Positions 13,601 to 22,160 of a DNA stretch of 64,000 bases are shown here, piece after piece. Position 1 is the first letter of the stretch, and every line of letters begins with the position of its first letter. Below the pieces are notes generated by a model that was given only the letters and a program-made list of their open reading frames with translations, had not been told where the DNA came from and ran no database searches. This stretch comes from Hofstenia miamia (Eukaryota; Xenacoelomorpha; Acoela), in assembly GCA_004352715.1 (NCBI GenBank), contig SCFE01000090.1:367419-431418 (forward strand). The letters run 5' to 3'. The position numbers and the translations under genes are program-made.

Positions 13601-16600
13601 TTGTACAAATTTGCAATTATCTTTCACCTAAGTACGCGCATTTTTTATCCTCCTCATATGTACACATGTTTAATGTGATTTATCAGTAAATTATATGTAA
13701 ATTAAGGTAAAAAGAACTTTATGAAATGATTTTGCATAATTTTAATAATGCAATTCTTTTAACAAAAAAAGTATAAAAAAATATTTTTGGCATATATTTT
13801 TATATATGTTGCTTAATATCGGAATATACTGAATACATTTATGGTTCGAAAATGAGTTCTTGGTTTAGTATTGAAGAGCTTTGTACAAGCATTGTCCAAG
13901 AATAGACTTAGTAAATTTGGCCCAATGGAAATAAATGGCAAATTTACCAAATTAGAACTTAATAGGCGTGCTTTTACAGTTCACTCTCTATATTAAACCA
14001 TTCATTAAGTTGAAAAGCCTATCAGAGAAACAAATGCCTTTAATTAGAGAAATTTTAGTGTATTTCAGCTAACAATATTAAATCAAAAATAAGATTATTT
14101 TTATGAAAAAATTGTTACTTCTAAAAGTAGGAAAAAGCCTAAATTAAAAGTTAAGTAGGTTATCTGTTATAAATGAAGACATAGTTTATTAGAGACAATA
14201 TCTATAGAGATAATATTTGCATGAAATGGAACTAAACTGTAAACAGTATATAGCATCTTATAAAAAGTTATCATAACAAATTGCCAATGATATAGAATTT
14301 TTTCTCGAAATTATTCATTACATGAAATTCATGGAGAACAATAGTCTGCAAAAAAAATACTTGTAAGCTTGACAAGCATTGTACCTTGTAAAATTATGAA
14401 TTTACTTCATTCACACTTTTGCCGTCAAGCTCTTCAATACTTTTAGTATTAAATTGACCTTCTTACCAAATGTCATTCATAATCTTCTGAAATTAAAAAA
14501 GACATGTTACTATAGGCATACAAGTGCATTTAATTGCAGGTATATTTTTTCAAAATTTTTTTTAAACTACCTTAAAAACAATGTTTTTGCTAACTTGCCT
14601 AAAAAGCCCCACTGAGTACTATGGGATTTCAATGCGCCTCCTAGAATTTCGATACTCATAGAATGAAGAGGATATATATATATATATAGTCTGTCAGATT
14701 TATTTATGCAGATACATTTAAGGCAAAAAAAAACAAAACGAAGCATTTTGAGTTGTTACATTTTTAAAACGTGTATCATGTAGCAATACATTGTATTAGA
14801 CAATAAGTAAAACTTACAATCATGCTTGCAGAAGAATCATCGGCATGTCCACAATTAAACCTAGTAATATCCTGCCTACACGCTTCAAAATATGACCCTA
14901 GAAGCCTATAATCAGAAAATATCACAGCAGCATAACGAACTAGAAAATTGAAACAATCACTCTGCGCCGAAATTTTACTTTTACTCATAACCAAGCAGTT
15001 AAAAGAATACTCCCCATCTTCACTTTTACACTTACTTAGCTAAAAAACAATTAATTTAAACATTTCCCATTCAAATATACCTCTTCTTTTAATTCAGTTT
15101 TGCATACTTGTTTCAAAATCCAAGACCCTCTTTTACCCTTCGACATTTCAACTTTATAATTCCAAATAAGCTAAAATATACAATTATAACAAAATCGAAG
15201 ATGTTAATACTCACAGTATGACAACTAGGAGTTAGATCTTGGTCCTCCTAAATACAAAATTAGAGGTAGTCGCAATAAATTTCATACTTGACGATTATTT
15301 AAACAAAACAAAACTTCATGATTCATCAGAATATTCCCACATATACGTTTAACATCATCTTTACATTCAACGGATTCTGATATAAGTTTCTCTGTATCAC
15401 GATGGGGCGGCTTGTTTCCTTCTTCCTAAATATTACAAAACTTATTCACAGGAATGGGATAAATGCTTGTACCTGCAGATGTTGCTGGTATTTTTATAAG
15501 AGCGCAAAAAGTACTTACAGTTAACTCTCTAACGTCATTTAATGCGTAAAACAAAAATATACTTAAACTGACATTTTTATGGATTGCGCTGACACTAGTG
15601 ACTCCATTTGTGCTACATTACTGTTAAGGGAATCAACTACTTCTGATTATAACGCAATCTGTTCATAATTTGAGCAATATATAGATTTATTGATAGGTTG
15701 TTACAGTTTCATTTTGTTTGACAGTAATACCCGTATTGTACAATATAGGAATTGAAAAATTCAGACAATCAGCACAATTACAATGCTATGGCTGAATACT
15801 TCAAATGGAATGAGACATACTGAGAAGAAATTGATTCTGGGCAAATTAAAAATCGATATTTCTAAATGAGACAAATAAGTAGACAGTTTTCTCAAACCTT
15901 AGATGATTCAATTGCTCATGATGATAAAATATCGAATTCAACAACTTTTTCATTTACAAGAATACTTCTACGCGGTTTTCAATCAAACATGCTGCATCAA
16001 CACATTGTCAACAATATTTGTCTCCATACAAATGAAGAGGTGCACGGATAGTTGGTGATCAGTACATGCGCTTAATTTTTAGGTAGTGACATCTTATTGA
16101 GCAAAGACACTTGAAAATCAATATCTCACGAAAACTAGATACAACAGAAACAAATAGGAAATGTCAGATACCATCAGTTAAATTCTAGTGTGAAAATTGC
16201 TACATTGATTAGCATGCGCAGCTAGCGAATTTGATTATGGTTTATATGTGCGCATATTTAAGAAATCTTGTTGCTTACATTTTATGTCAAAATAAATAAA
16301 TCATTATCAACATACTGCTATAATTCAAAGTTGCGATTGTGAAAGAGACTGATCCGTTCTCTCGCTTTCTTTACTCATTCACCTGCTCCTACTTCATCTC
16401 CTGTGACTGTCCTCGTTGGCGAAAAACTTGACATTTATTCATTTTTATGTTTTGAATTTGCCGGCCAAATAAACTCTTTCATTATTTATTTATTGGTTAA
16501 AAGCAGTTTGTTTAAGACAAAACAGTTCAATCAACAATTTCCAACATTAACTAAGTGCGAATTTTGAATTAGAAAACTCAATAACCAACTCATTTTGTAC

Positions 16601-19059
16601 TATTTTTCTATAATGTAGAAACTTAAAAAGTGAGAAAATATGGAAGACACTTTATGAAGAAATTATATAATGAGGCATTTGTTCAAATAATGAACTACAG
16701 TACGAGTTTCTGTTATTATTCTAATATCTTTTTCTTTAATTACCAGCGGCACCTGCTAGTAGCAACACTAACAAATTTCTTCTCATTGAAATAAAAACTT
16801 ATAACTTGTTCAAATAAAAAACCTTCAATTAGATTTTCTTATTAAAATACAATTATGCCACCACAATCAACAATCAAATGTTCAATTGAAAATCCTAACA
16901 GGAAAATTCAACGGGCTTACAGTCGCGCTCAAAAAGTTTGTATCACCTAGTTGCTTATGGATTTCTATCCTATATACATTCTAAAATGGCAGATCAGACA
17001 GACCAAATTACATTATTTTAACTGTTTCGAAGCATAGGCATTACTGCAATTGAGTTTAGAAATTTTAGTTGAAAAAATCAATACATAGTTACAATTTGGT
17101 TCTAAAATCAATTTCGTCATGGAATACTACGATGTTATGCGAAAGCAGAATTGCACTGTACGAGAATACTACTAAGAGTACTCGTGAAATAGCCAATGAT
17201 TTGGGCATCAACCAATCTACCGTAGCCAGGACGATACAAAGATTCAAAGAAACTGGTCAAAGCGGTACGAATTATGCTAATTATGGATGCCCCAAGGCTC
17301 TTAATGACCGCGGCGTACGTCATCTGCGACAATTGGCGATTAAAAGTCCTCGCTCAACCGTGATGGCTCTTGGGTCAAGCAAGCATTGTCACGAGGTGGT
17401 TGCAAGGCTGTAAATCCGTAAAGGAGACTATTTGTCAGAGGTTAGAGCCGCAAAACGCCTTTCGTGGGCCCGCCAATATGAGAATTGGTTGCTGGATCAA
17501 TTGAGACAAGTGATTTTTATTGACGAAACTGTCATGGAAATCTGCGACAACTGTCCTCGTTATGTTAGGGTCGTGCATGGTCATGAGCTCACATCAGCTC
17601 ACTACAACCTGACCCGAAAGCATCCGATGAGAGTGATATGGGGTTGCTTTGGATACCAAGAAATATGCCGGTGCCATGTAATCGAGAGAACAATGAACTC
17701 GCAACAATGCATTGAAAATATTATCCATAGGCGTGTGGTTCAGCAAATGCAAACATGGTTTCCGAATGGAAGTGGGTATTTCCAGCAAGATAACAAGCCA
17801 TGCCGACGATGAATTCATATATTACGATTCCGTCATTTCTCACAGAGAAACAATTTAACCGCAAATTAGTATTAACATAACTGATTAAAATTACAAATTT
17901 TTTTCAAAAACGAAGTCTTCTTTCTTCAGGTTGGTTGTAGCGTATTTTACAGGTAGGTTTAATTTATAAAAATGACAATAAATATAATTTAACCAAATAG
18001 TTGTGCACAAAGTTGTGTGCAAGCAAATATTTTTGTAGTGAAATATAAAATTACGTAGAACTTTGTGCACAACGTTGGAAGCGTGTACGCAAAATATTTT
18101 TGCTTTAAATATTGTGCTCAAAGTTGTGCGAACGCTACCTTAAATGAGTATGATGGTAGCACTTAATTAAAACCCAGCAAATTATAAAAAACTTATACCT
18201 TGAATTTTGAATATTTCAATATATATTCATGTAACAAATTTTGAAAAACATATTTCTAAAATATTCAGTTTTTATTGTTTAACATGAAGTGATGGTGCTT
18301 ATCATGCTGATGAAAATGAACTCAATGTTTGCACAGCTATTTCAAGTTAGCTTTTTTAGAAAAAATAAAAAATTTAGGGAACACTCAAAAACAATTTTTA
18401 AAAGCATTATACACACGGGATGTTTTAATAGTGAATGAAATGTTTTAGCAGGGTAGCCTATTAACATTACAAAAGTCGAGTTTTTTGAACCACCCTAGTG
18501 GGAATATTGATAGGAGGCCATTGGGTCCTATAATCAAGGAAGAGTGCGAAAACTTGATACTGAAAAAATGAAAAATGGTTTCGTCTCGATCTTAAAAATA
18601 TATTGAAGCCTGAACTAAGACATCGACATCTAAAATATCTCGATATCTTTTCACCATGTACTGATATCATTAGAGATTTCTTTGTATATTCTACAATAGA
18701 ACTACACCACTCAAGTCCTAAAAGTTCAATTGGTTTCGTAATTGTTATACTTCGATCTATATGTATAAATCAAAAATTCTGAAAATAGAAGTTTGGACAA
18801 TCAAAATTCTAACCATAGAAATTCCCTATAAACTCTTTATATAAATATGAAACAAGAATAATGAATGAAAATATATTTTAACTTATTATTCACTATAAAT
18901 TAATAATTTCCCCTTGCGTCCACAATAACTAAACTCATAACTTACTGGAATGTGATTATCTTTTTCTGAATTACGTAAATTTATTTCATCTAAGCTGTAA
19001 GTCAATGAAATAATTGAGAAAACAACAGAAACAAGCAGAACTCCATACATAATATTCAT
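1..19059 (-). CDS. GLG1: Golgi apparatus protein 1 (GLG1/ESL-1/MG-160-like), 18 exons placed, C-terminus beyond left edge
   Basis: This is a spliced minus-strand gene for a GLG1-family type I membrane protein. In vertebrates the family resides in the Golgi and binds FGF, E-selectin ligands and latent TGF-beta; those roles are family knowledge, not shown here. Placed exons in transcript order: 18946-19059, 15288-15425, 15215-15247, 15081-15170, 14818-15039, 13047-13292, 12819-13005, 12554-12780, 12411-12514, 12208-12366, (gap), 8688-8924, 8499-8642, 2479-2631, 2345-2438, (gap), 1099-1149, 659-773, 383-613, <1-139. They total 2,684 nt, about 895 residues; human GLG1 is about 1,180. The evidence is the repeated GLG1 signature: an AC-x2-D-hydrophobic-x3-C core, then a G-x-hydrophobic-x2-C-hydrophobic stretch, then a single Cys about every 25 residues. 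A signal peptide opens the protein. Splice phases agree everywhere except at the two marked gaps. The transmembrane segment and stop are outside the window. The start lies 9 kb from TTBK, which is transcribed the other way. Confidence 0.9.
383..613 (-). CDS. GLG1: GLG1 exon
   Basis: The exon has 77 codons, phase 0 at both ends. It contains SPGLYEACKSDVKEYCSHV, ARVLECLKEN and DYKLAKACKF, one whole repeat plus the start of the next. The intron to the last exon in view is 243 nt. Confidence 0.92.
659..773 (-). CDS. GLG1: GLG1 exon
   Basis: This 115-nt exon has 1 nt plus 38 codons. It includes EQTVECLSLKIRN and SLECRKQIKREL. Acceptor TTTTTTAG, donor GTATAT, ending in phase 0. A 45-nt intron follows. 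Confidence 0.87.
774..2344. other. GLG1 intronic sequence around exon 1099-1149
   Basis: The stretches 774-1098 and 1150-2344 are AT-rich intron. The part at 1620-1740 is less AT-rich (CCCTGACCCAGCCC and nearby) and may be repeat debris. A missing small GLG1 exon of length 1 mod 3 should lie in 1150-2344, but I could not identify it. Confidence 0.5.
1099..1149 (-). CDS. GLG1: GLG1 exon: short AC-DD core
   Basis: This 51-nt exon reads EACHDDVTEHCRDSES. The best acceptor (TTTCAG) puts its start at 1149. A second AG two bases in (start 1147) would let it join the exon at 2345 directly in frame, but at the cost of a shortened repeat. Its last two bases plus the first base of the next exon give Leu. 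Confidence 0.75.
2345..2438 (-). CDS. GLG1: GLG1 exon
   Basis: The exon has 31 codons plus one spare base: GEGELFECMIKHKNEPD then HEICVA. Donor GTGAGA. About 20 residues are missing between this Cys and the AC core in the exon at 1149, so a small exon in 1150-2344 was probably not recognised. Confidence 0.85.
2479..2631 (-). CDS. GLG1: GLG1 exon
   Basis: The exon has 51 codons, phase 0 at both ends. It includes IECLQNKYDL, ECKKGLEAY and LLAHCKPMIDTYCK. Joined to the exon at 8499 it continues the repeat (NHE then EIECL). The intron to the next exon is 40 nt. Confidence 0.88.
3322..3686. mobile_element. Non-autonomous hAT-like element (365 bp)
   Basis: Ends begin TAGTctgTG and, reverse-complemented, TAGTgatTG, followed by GC-rich subterminal sequence (GGGCCAGGCC, GGCCCGCCCGC). 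This is quite unlike the surrounding AT-rich intron. Flanks are GTTCGAAG (3314-3321) and ATTCGAAG (3687-3694), a 7/8-match 8-bp target duplication as made by hAT transposases. There is no coding capacity. Confidence 0.65.
4623..4849. repeat. (TA)n microsatellite interrupted by an N gap (4652-4818)
   Basis: Pure TA dinucleotides on both sides of 167 Ns; the array length is unresolved. Apparent reading frames of alternating Tyr-Ile across it are artefacts. Confidence 0.95.
5247..5432 (+). mobile_element. 5'-truncated copy of non-LTR family A (3' end only)
   Basis: From CCTTCTCCAACTTCGCC onward it matches the 3' end of the longer copy at 11723-11860: CTCCTGTGACTGTCC, the CTTGACTTGTTTTTATTT block and TTCAGCGGCTAA. 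It then ends in a (GAT)n(ATT)n simple-repeat tail. A short TAATGACCTT motif is repeated just upstream. Confidence 0.85.
6047..6139. repeat. TA-rich microsatellite with TATACATATAGACATA units
   Basis: Two near-identical units (6061-6104) precede a pure (TA)n run at 6110-6139. The array directly abuts a GGCGCCAATATAT junction motif at 6052. Confidence 0.85.
6815..7391. mobile_element. Possible 577-bp inverted-repeat element
   Basis: GGCGCTCTATACA at 6815 is mirrored exactly by TGTATAGAGCGCC at 7379. The interior is non-coding and AT-rich. Similar GCGCC-TATA junctions occur at 6052, 7417 and 7752 next to TA tracts. No transposase is present and the target duplication is unclear, so this is tentative. 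Confidence 0.35.
7620..7661. repeat. (TA)n microsatellite
   Basis: About 21 TA units in the large GLG1 intron. Confidence 0.95.
8499..8642 (-). CDS. GLG1: GLG1 exon
   Basis: The exon has 48 codons, phase 0 at both ends. It holds LNPQLEFHCRDDLASLCSD, a GLG1 core. A 45-nt intron separates it from the previous exon. The intron that follows is 5.9 kb and is full of repeats. Confidence 0.88.
8688..8924 (-). CDS. GLG1: GLG1 exon (repeat with a longer linker)
   Basis: The exon has 79 codons, phase 0 at both ends. It contains VCRKVKKSKY, MDSDYKIL, KCSDIKRVRN and GEVFACLYRH. A 26-nt stretch inside it looks like a GT..AG intron, but it is too short and would break the frame, so it is read as coding; this gives a linker about 8 residues longer than usual. 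Confidence 0.82.
9627..10211 (+). mobile_element. hAT transposon relic (ZBED/SCAND3-like), internally deleted
   Basis: Ends AAGTGCTTCTCAA and, reverse-complemented, CAGTGCTTTTTTTGC are hAT-type inverted repeats. They are flanked by GGCTAGAA (9619-9626) and AGCTAGAA (10212-10219), a 7/8-match 8-bp duplication. Near 9930-10085 the plus strand reads TWLAEVGFSAANDVVTKKRN then LQIEQREDLRLKLN, matching the C-terminal dimerisation region of hAT-derived proteins. A further stretch (SERFDPIIAVELLEPKENN) lies near 9760. Stops and deletions make it non-functional. Confidence 0.8.
10730..11860 (+). mobile_element. Non-LTR retrotransposon family A, 5'-truncated, RT C-terminal half
   Basis: An open reading frame to 11791 encodes the palm and thumb of a Jockey/CR1-type reverse transcriptase: SGAPQGSVFAVLFFLVAIND, the active-site box LLYVDDTAIF, then HTHLGVQLAANLNWTGHVS and the C-terminal RKLDLDPFDFIKFSN segment. 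The N-terminal RT fingers and the endonuclease are missing (5' truncation). The 3' end has TTCAGCGGCTAATAAAG and an (ATT)n tail. This copy reads open over about 350 codons, so it is fairly young. It lies antisense to GLG1 within an intron. Confidence 0.88.
12208..12366 (-). CDS. GLG1: GLG1 exon 10
   Basis: This 159-nt exon carries SDGDVLGCLLRN, DDCEELL and SKLYKACRTDA. It ends with two spare bases before GTAAGA. The next exon I can recognise (8924) starts in phase 0, so an exon of length 1 mod 3 must lie between them, or the gene is damaged there. Confidence 0.88.
12411..12514 (-). CDS. GLG1: GLG1 exon 9
   Basis: The exon has 34 codons plus 2 nt. It includes SEACGDVGRKLCSDV, a full AC-x-DV-x3-LC core, and ends at GTAAGT. 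The two spare bases join the first base of exon 10 to give Met. The intron is 44 nt. Confidence 0.9.
12554..12780 (-). CDS. GLG1: GLG1 exon 8
   Basis: This 227-nt exon has 2 nt plus 75 codons. It carries KCHREIG, DYSLTPNIVAYCNDYLEKYC and IHCLMRLVNN. It ends at GTATTG in phase 0, and a 39-nt intron leads to exon 9. Confidence 0.9.
12819..13005 (-). CDS. GLG1: GLG1 exon 7
   Basis: This 187-nt exon starts in phase 0 (Cys-Lys-Lys) and ends with one spare base that completes a Gly codon with exon 8. It carries STDYRLDIQCKPELERFKTC and LLLCIEEQQRQ. A 38-nt intron, the shortest placed, follows. Confidence 0.9.
13047..13292 (-). CDS. GLG1: GLG1 exon 6
   Basis: The exon has 82 codons, phase 0 at both ends. 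It includes GRVISCMESHLSK, LYFACQTERHELCQDV and GEGRLLKCFEKH, the clearest GLG1 repeat in the window. A 41-nt intron follows. Confidence 0.93.
13293..14817. other. GLG1 intron, 1.5 kb
   Basis: AT-rich, with a short TA run near 14672-14688. No element or coding sequence recognised. Confidence 0.6.
14818..15039 (-). CDS. GLG1: GLG1 exon 5
   Basis: The exon has 74 codons, phase 0 at both ends. It holds SDYRLLGSYFEACRQDITRF, the classic GLG1 AC-x-x-DI core. Donor GTAAGT. The next intron (13293-14817) is 1.5 kb. Confidence 0.88.
15081..15170 (-). CDS. GLG1: GLG1 exon 4
   Basis: The exon has 30 codons, phase 0 at both ends, acceptor TTTTAG and donor GTATAT. It contains QVCKTELKEE, a repeat linker. 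A 41-nt intron (15040-15080) follows. Confidence 0.82.
15215..15247 (-). CDS. GLG1: GLG1 exon 3: 33-nt micro-exon
   Basis: An 11-codon micro-exon (EDQDLTPSCHT), phase 0 at both ends, lies between two introns of about 40 nt (15248-15287 and 15171-15214). It supplies the single Cys expected after the preceding repeat core. The acceptor TTTAG and donor GTGAGT are both good. Confidence 0.8.
15288..15425 (-). CDS. GLG1: GLG1 exon 2: first Cys-rich repeat
   Basis: The exon has 46 codons, phase 0 at both ends. It carries VECKDDVKRICG and EVLFCLNN, the first recognisable GLG1 repeat, so the mature protein enters its repeats about 20 residues after the signal peptide exon. Acceptor TTTAG, donor GTATGA. 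Confidence 0.88.
16356..16492 (+). mobile_element. Divergent 3' fragment of non-LTR family A
   Basis: TTCATCTCCTGTGACTGTCCTCG and the AAAACTTGACA..TTTTTATGTTTTG block followed by GGCCAAATAAA parallel the 3' end of the copy at 11740-11835, with many differences and an ATTTATTT tail. It is only about 140 bp long. Confidence 0.7.
16920..17816 (+). mobile_element. Tc1-like transposon relic, 3' end missing
   Basis: The left terminus CAGTCGCGCTCAAAAAGTTT follows a TA (16918-16919). At 17069-17413 there is a helix-turn-helix DNA-binding region (TREIANDLGINQSTVARTIQ). A frame change follows. At 17432-17812 the catalytic part has VIFIDETVMEI (first Asp) and GYFQQDNKPCRR (second Asp). The reading frame stops directly after it; the final Glu region and the right inverted repeat are absent. 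Confidence 0.82.
18946..19059 (-). CDS. GLG1: GLG1 exon 1: start codon and signal peptide
   Basis: The exon has 38 codons starting MNIMYGVLLV. A hydrophobic stretch (residues 4-20) ends at a likely signal-peptidase site after TYS (about residue 22). It ends at a GTAAGT donor in phase 0, which joins in frame to the exon at 15425. The intron that follows is 3.5 kb and holds a Tc1 relic. No upstream in-frame ATG with a better context was seen, so this start is favoured. Confidence 0.8.
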
Positions 19060-19639
19060 GTCCTATGAAAAAGTCCACGATGACAGTTGAACATTTTTGG
19101 ATAACAACAATAATTATTAAATTCCGAAAATTTTGTACGCTGCATGGAATTTTTATAATTCACATTTCAACTAAATCCTACATAATATTTTAATATTATT
19201 TACCATTGTTTCTATGTCCCTTTAACGAAAATGCATCTTAGTAATGGAATGGGAGCTGTAAATTAAGATGCTTATGCTTATGGAGTACATTACTAGAAAA
19301 TAAGACATTGTCGTGTTGCAAACAAATTTAGCTTAATTCTCAAGATATAAATAGTTAGCTTTTTCATCGTAATTGTGGTTTTAATCGTTATAATGCATAC
19401 GTATACGATTTCTAATAGTCATGTAAAATATTTTTTTGATTGGCTATTCAATTCAACTGAACGTTCCCACATTTTATAATGCGTAATTTGAAACATTCTG
19501 GCAACTATAAATTTCGTATAATTCGTTTTATTTAAAATGTCAGCTATGCACTGTTCCGAGGGGATAAAGGGAAGAATAACAACAAATGACTATTTGGGCC
19601 TCATGAGTCAAATACTAGAGAGAGACTTTATTTACGCAT

Positions 19640-19758
19640 AGTTTAAACAGAGTCCCCTGATCTGCAATAACGCCCAAAATAGAAAGTTTGCAGTCTATAC
19701 AGTAATAAAATATATACTTATTACGGCGTTATTGTACTTTAGGGGACCCAGTTTGAGT
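19640..19758. repeat. 119-bp hairpin repeat (likely MITE)
   Basis: The arm at 19640-19674 (GTCCCCT..GCAATAACGCC) is the near-perfect reverse complement of 19725-19758 (GGCGTTATTG..AGGGGACCC). The loop is AT-rich. It would fold into a long hairpin. The left arm lies 580 bp upstream of the GLG1 start. Confidence 0.6.
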
Positions 19759-20323
19759 GACGTCATAAAATGGTTTTTCGTATGCTGAAATATGATGCTT
19801 TATTTGCATGCAATTTCACAAATAAGATACTTTGCTGAAGTAAGAATGTAAGAAATTTAGGTTAGGTTAATTACTATATTACACAACCTTCTTTGACAAT
19901 GAGATATAATAGATTTGATAATAATAAAGGAGAACCAATCGCAAAACATGCTTTCATACGATCATAGTAAAAGGGAGAAAAAGATAGATTTAAGATTAAC
20001 TTTAATTCTTGATGAATGAACATAAATATTTGAAATTACAGTAACGAATAAGCAAATTTGTTAATTTGCCAACACGAATAAAGTAGTTGTTTTCGGCCTT
20101 TTTTATCTTTGTTTTGTGAACTTTAAACAAAACAGTATAACCGGAGCGAAAACCTGCTACTGATGAAGAATAGCAGAGATAATTAATAACATAAAATCCA
20201 CATTTACCAGACAATAGTTTGCTAAAGAATGCCATATGTCATTGATTATTATTATTATTATTATATCATTGTATTCCTAAAGGTAGCAAATTTGGAGATG
20301 TGTATGTTGTAAGGGCAGCGACT

Positions 20324-20325
<2 letters not shown>

Positions 20326-20358
<33 letters not shown>

Positions 20359-20795
20359 NNNNNNNNNNNNNNNNNNNNNNNNNNNNNNNNNNNNNNNNNN
20401 NNNNNNNNNNNNNNNNNNNNNNNNNNNNNNNNNNNNNNNNNNNNNNNNNNNNNNNNNNNNNNNNNNNNNNNNNNNNNNNNNNNNNNNNNNNNNNNNNNNN
20501 NNNNNNNNNNNNNNNNNNNNNNNNNNNNNNNNNNNNNNNNNNNNNNNNNNNNNNNNNNNNNNNNNNNNNNNNNNNNNNNNNNNNNNNNNNNNNNNNNNNN
20601 NNNNNNNNNNNNNNNNNNNNNNNNNNNNNNNNNNNNNNNNNNNNNNNNNNNNNNNNNNNNNNNNNNNNNNNNNNNNNNNNNNNNNNNNNNNNNNNNNNNN
20701 NNNNNNNNNNNNNNNNNNNNNNNNNNNNNNNNNNNNNNNNNNNNNNNNNNNNNNNNNNNNNNNNNNNNNNNNNNNNNNNNATATATATATATATA
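20326..20795. repeat. (TA)n microsatellite with a 422-bp N gap (20359-20780)
   Basis: TA repeats on both sides of the gap; the true length is unknown. Confidence 0.93.
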
Positions 20796-21469
20796 CATAT
20801 ATTATTAGCCCAACATTCTTGAGAAGTTGAACAGAACAGAAGCCGAAGATGGAGTATTTATATAAAGCAAATTTGGCTTGGGATATATGCACGCCTAGAT
20901 CTTTTACATAATTTGAATATTTAATGGGCTCAAAACAGAAGCAAACAGTCAGGATTTTTAAGAGGGGCATATTGAAAATTAATGGCAACATATTTATCCG
21001 GTTGAAGAATAGATTTATATATTTTAATATTAAATAGGCGGTTTTTATAAAACAACAATGCCAATTGATTTTTTTCCATGGAAATTGAGAGACTTGAAAA
21101 ATGTCGACCTCCGCAAAAATGTAATAACAATATGCAATGTTTCTGTGTTAGGAAATGTAACATTCTAAATTTCAAACCGATTGGATACTTATTAAGGGAA
21201 ATATGGAGGGGTGTCATTCCCCTCTCGGCCACCAATAAAATGGTTTCTCTTCATACTCTAATTTAATTTATTAATATCTGCTAGTCATTTATGTTTGGAA
21301 GTATGGACATAAGTAATTTGTTTAAATTGACAATTCAATAGTGAATGTCAGTTTTTGTGTTACTCTTAGTCAAATGGATGAATCAAATTTGCCAAAAAAT
21401 GGTTCACCACTCAATTATTGTTTTACAAACTTAAGAATGCAAAATCCAACTTTTTTACATTTCGCAAGA

Positions 21470-22160
21470 AACAATTAGCCCCAAATACGGGTACTCCGTG
21501 AGCGCCCCAAAGTGCCAGATTATCACTAAGCCGCATCTCATGGCGAAGGTTAGAGATATCTTTGTAGCTAGTCAAGTCGAAGTTAACTGTGGCACAAAAG
21601 TGCTTGGGTCCGTGATTGGGAGTGAAGATATCTGTAACGCATTCAACCGAAAAAAATCAGAAAAATACAATAATGTCATTAAAAAACTGGCAGAGTTTGC
21701 GAGACCTTCTCCACATACTAGTTTCGCCTGCCTAACCCATGGACTTCTAGGAAAAATGACATTCTCTGCGAAAGCTGGTTATACCATAGTTCGACACAAC
21801 AAAATTAGAGACACCTCCGCGGAATTACTGCGTGAAGTGTGCCGTGATGTGGAGATCGAACCACGCTTACAATCCTCTGAAGACCACTCATTTAACATGA
21901 ACACGGTATGCACAGAAGATGATGCACGACTTGACATCAAAGCTAACGGTCTATGGGGTTCTGTTTTCGAGAGAACATTTTTTGATGTCAAAGTTTTTAA
22001 CCCCCTTCCTATGCATATCATGAATCTATCAACCCCATTATCTTTGTCTCCTAGTGCTGCAAAAGAAAAAATTGGACGAAAAGATCAGCGAGAAGAGGAA
22101 AGAATCATACGCAGAAACTCTGAATTACATAAGAACTGTCGTTAGTTTTGCCCTCGTGCA
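21470..22160 (+). pseudogene. Retroelement ORF relic: RT thumb plus C-terminal nuclease-like domain
   Basis: The frame reads YGYSVSAPKCQIITK, then KVLGSVIGSEDICNAF and HTSFACLTHGLLGKMTF, then IRHNKIRDTSAELLREVC, and ends with DARLDIKANGLWGSVFERTF followed by FDVKVFNP. This order is familiar from RT ORFs found in many aquatic invertebrate genomes, where the D-x(n)-FFDVKVFNP part resembles a PD-(D/E)XK nuclease core (from memory of the family). About 90 residues appear deleted between the SAKA and GYTIVRHN segments, and a frameshift near 22050-22075 moves the KISEKRKESYAETLN tail to another frame. No upstream RT core was found. Confidence 0.7.

Larger units (their letters stand above)
15426..18945. 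other. GLG1 intron 1, 3.5 kb
   Basis: Contains the LINE fragment at 16356 and the Tc1 relic at 16920. The flanks 15426-16350 and 17820-18945 are AT-rich. A partial direct repeat around TTGTGCACAAAGTTGTGTG / TTTGTGCACAACGTTG lies near 18000-18130. Nothing coding was recognised. Confidence 0.6.
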
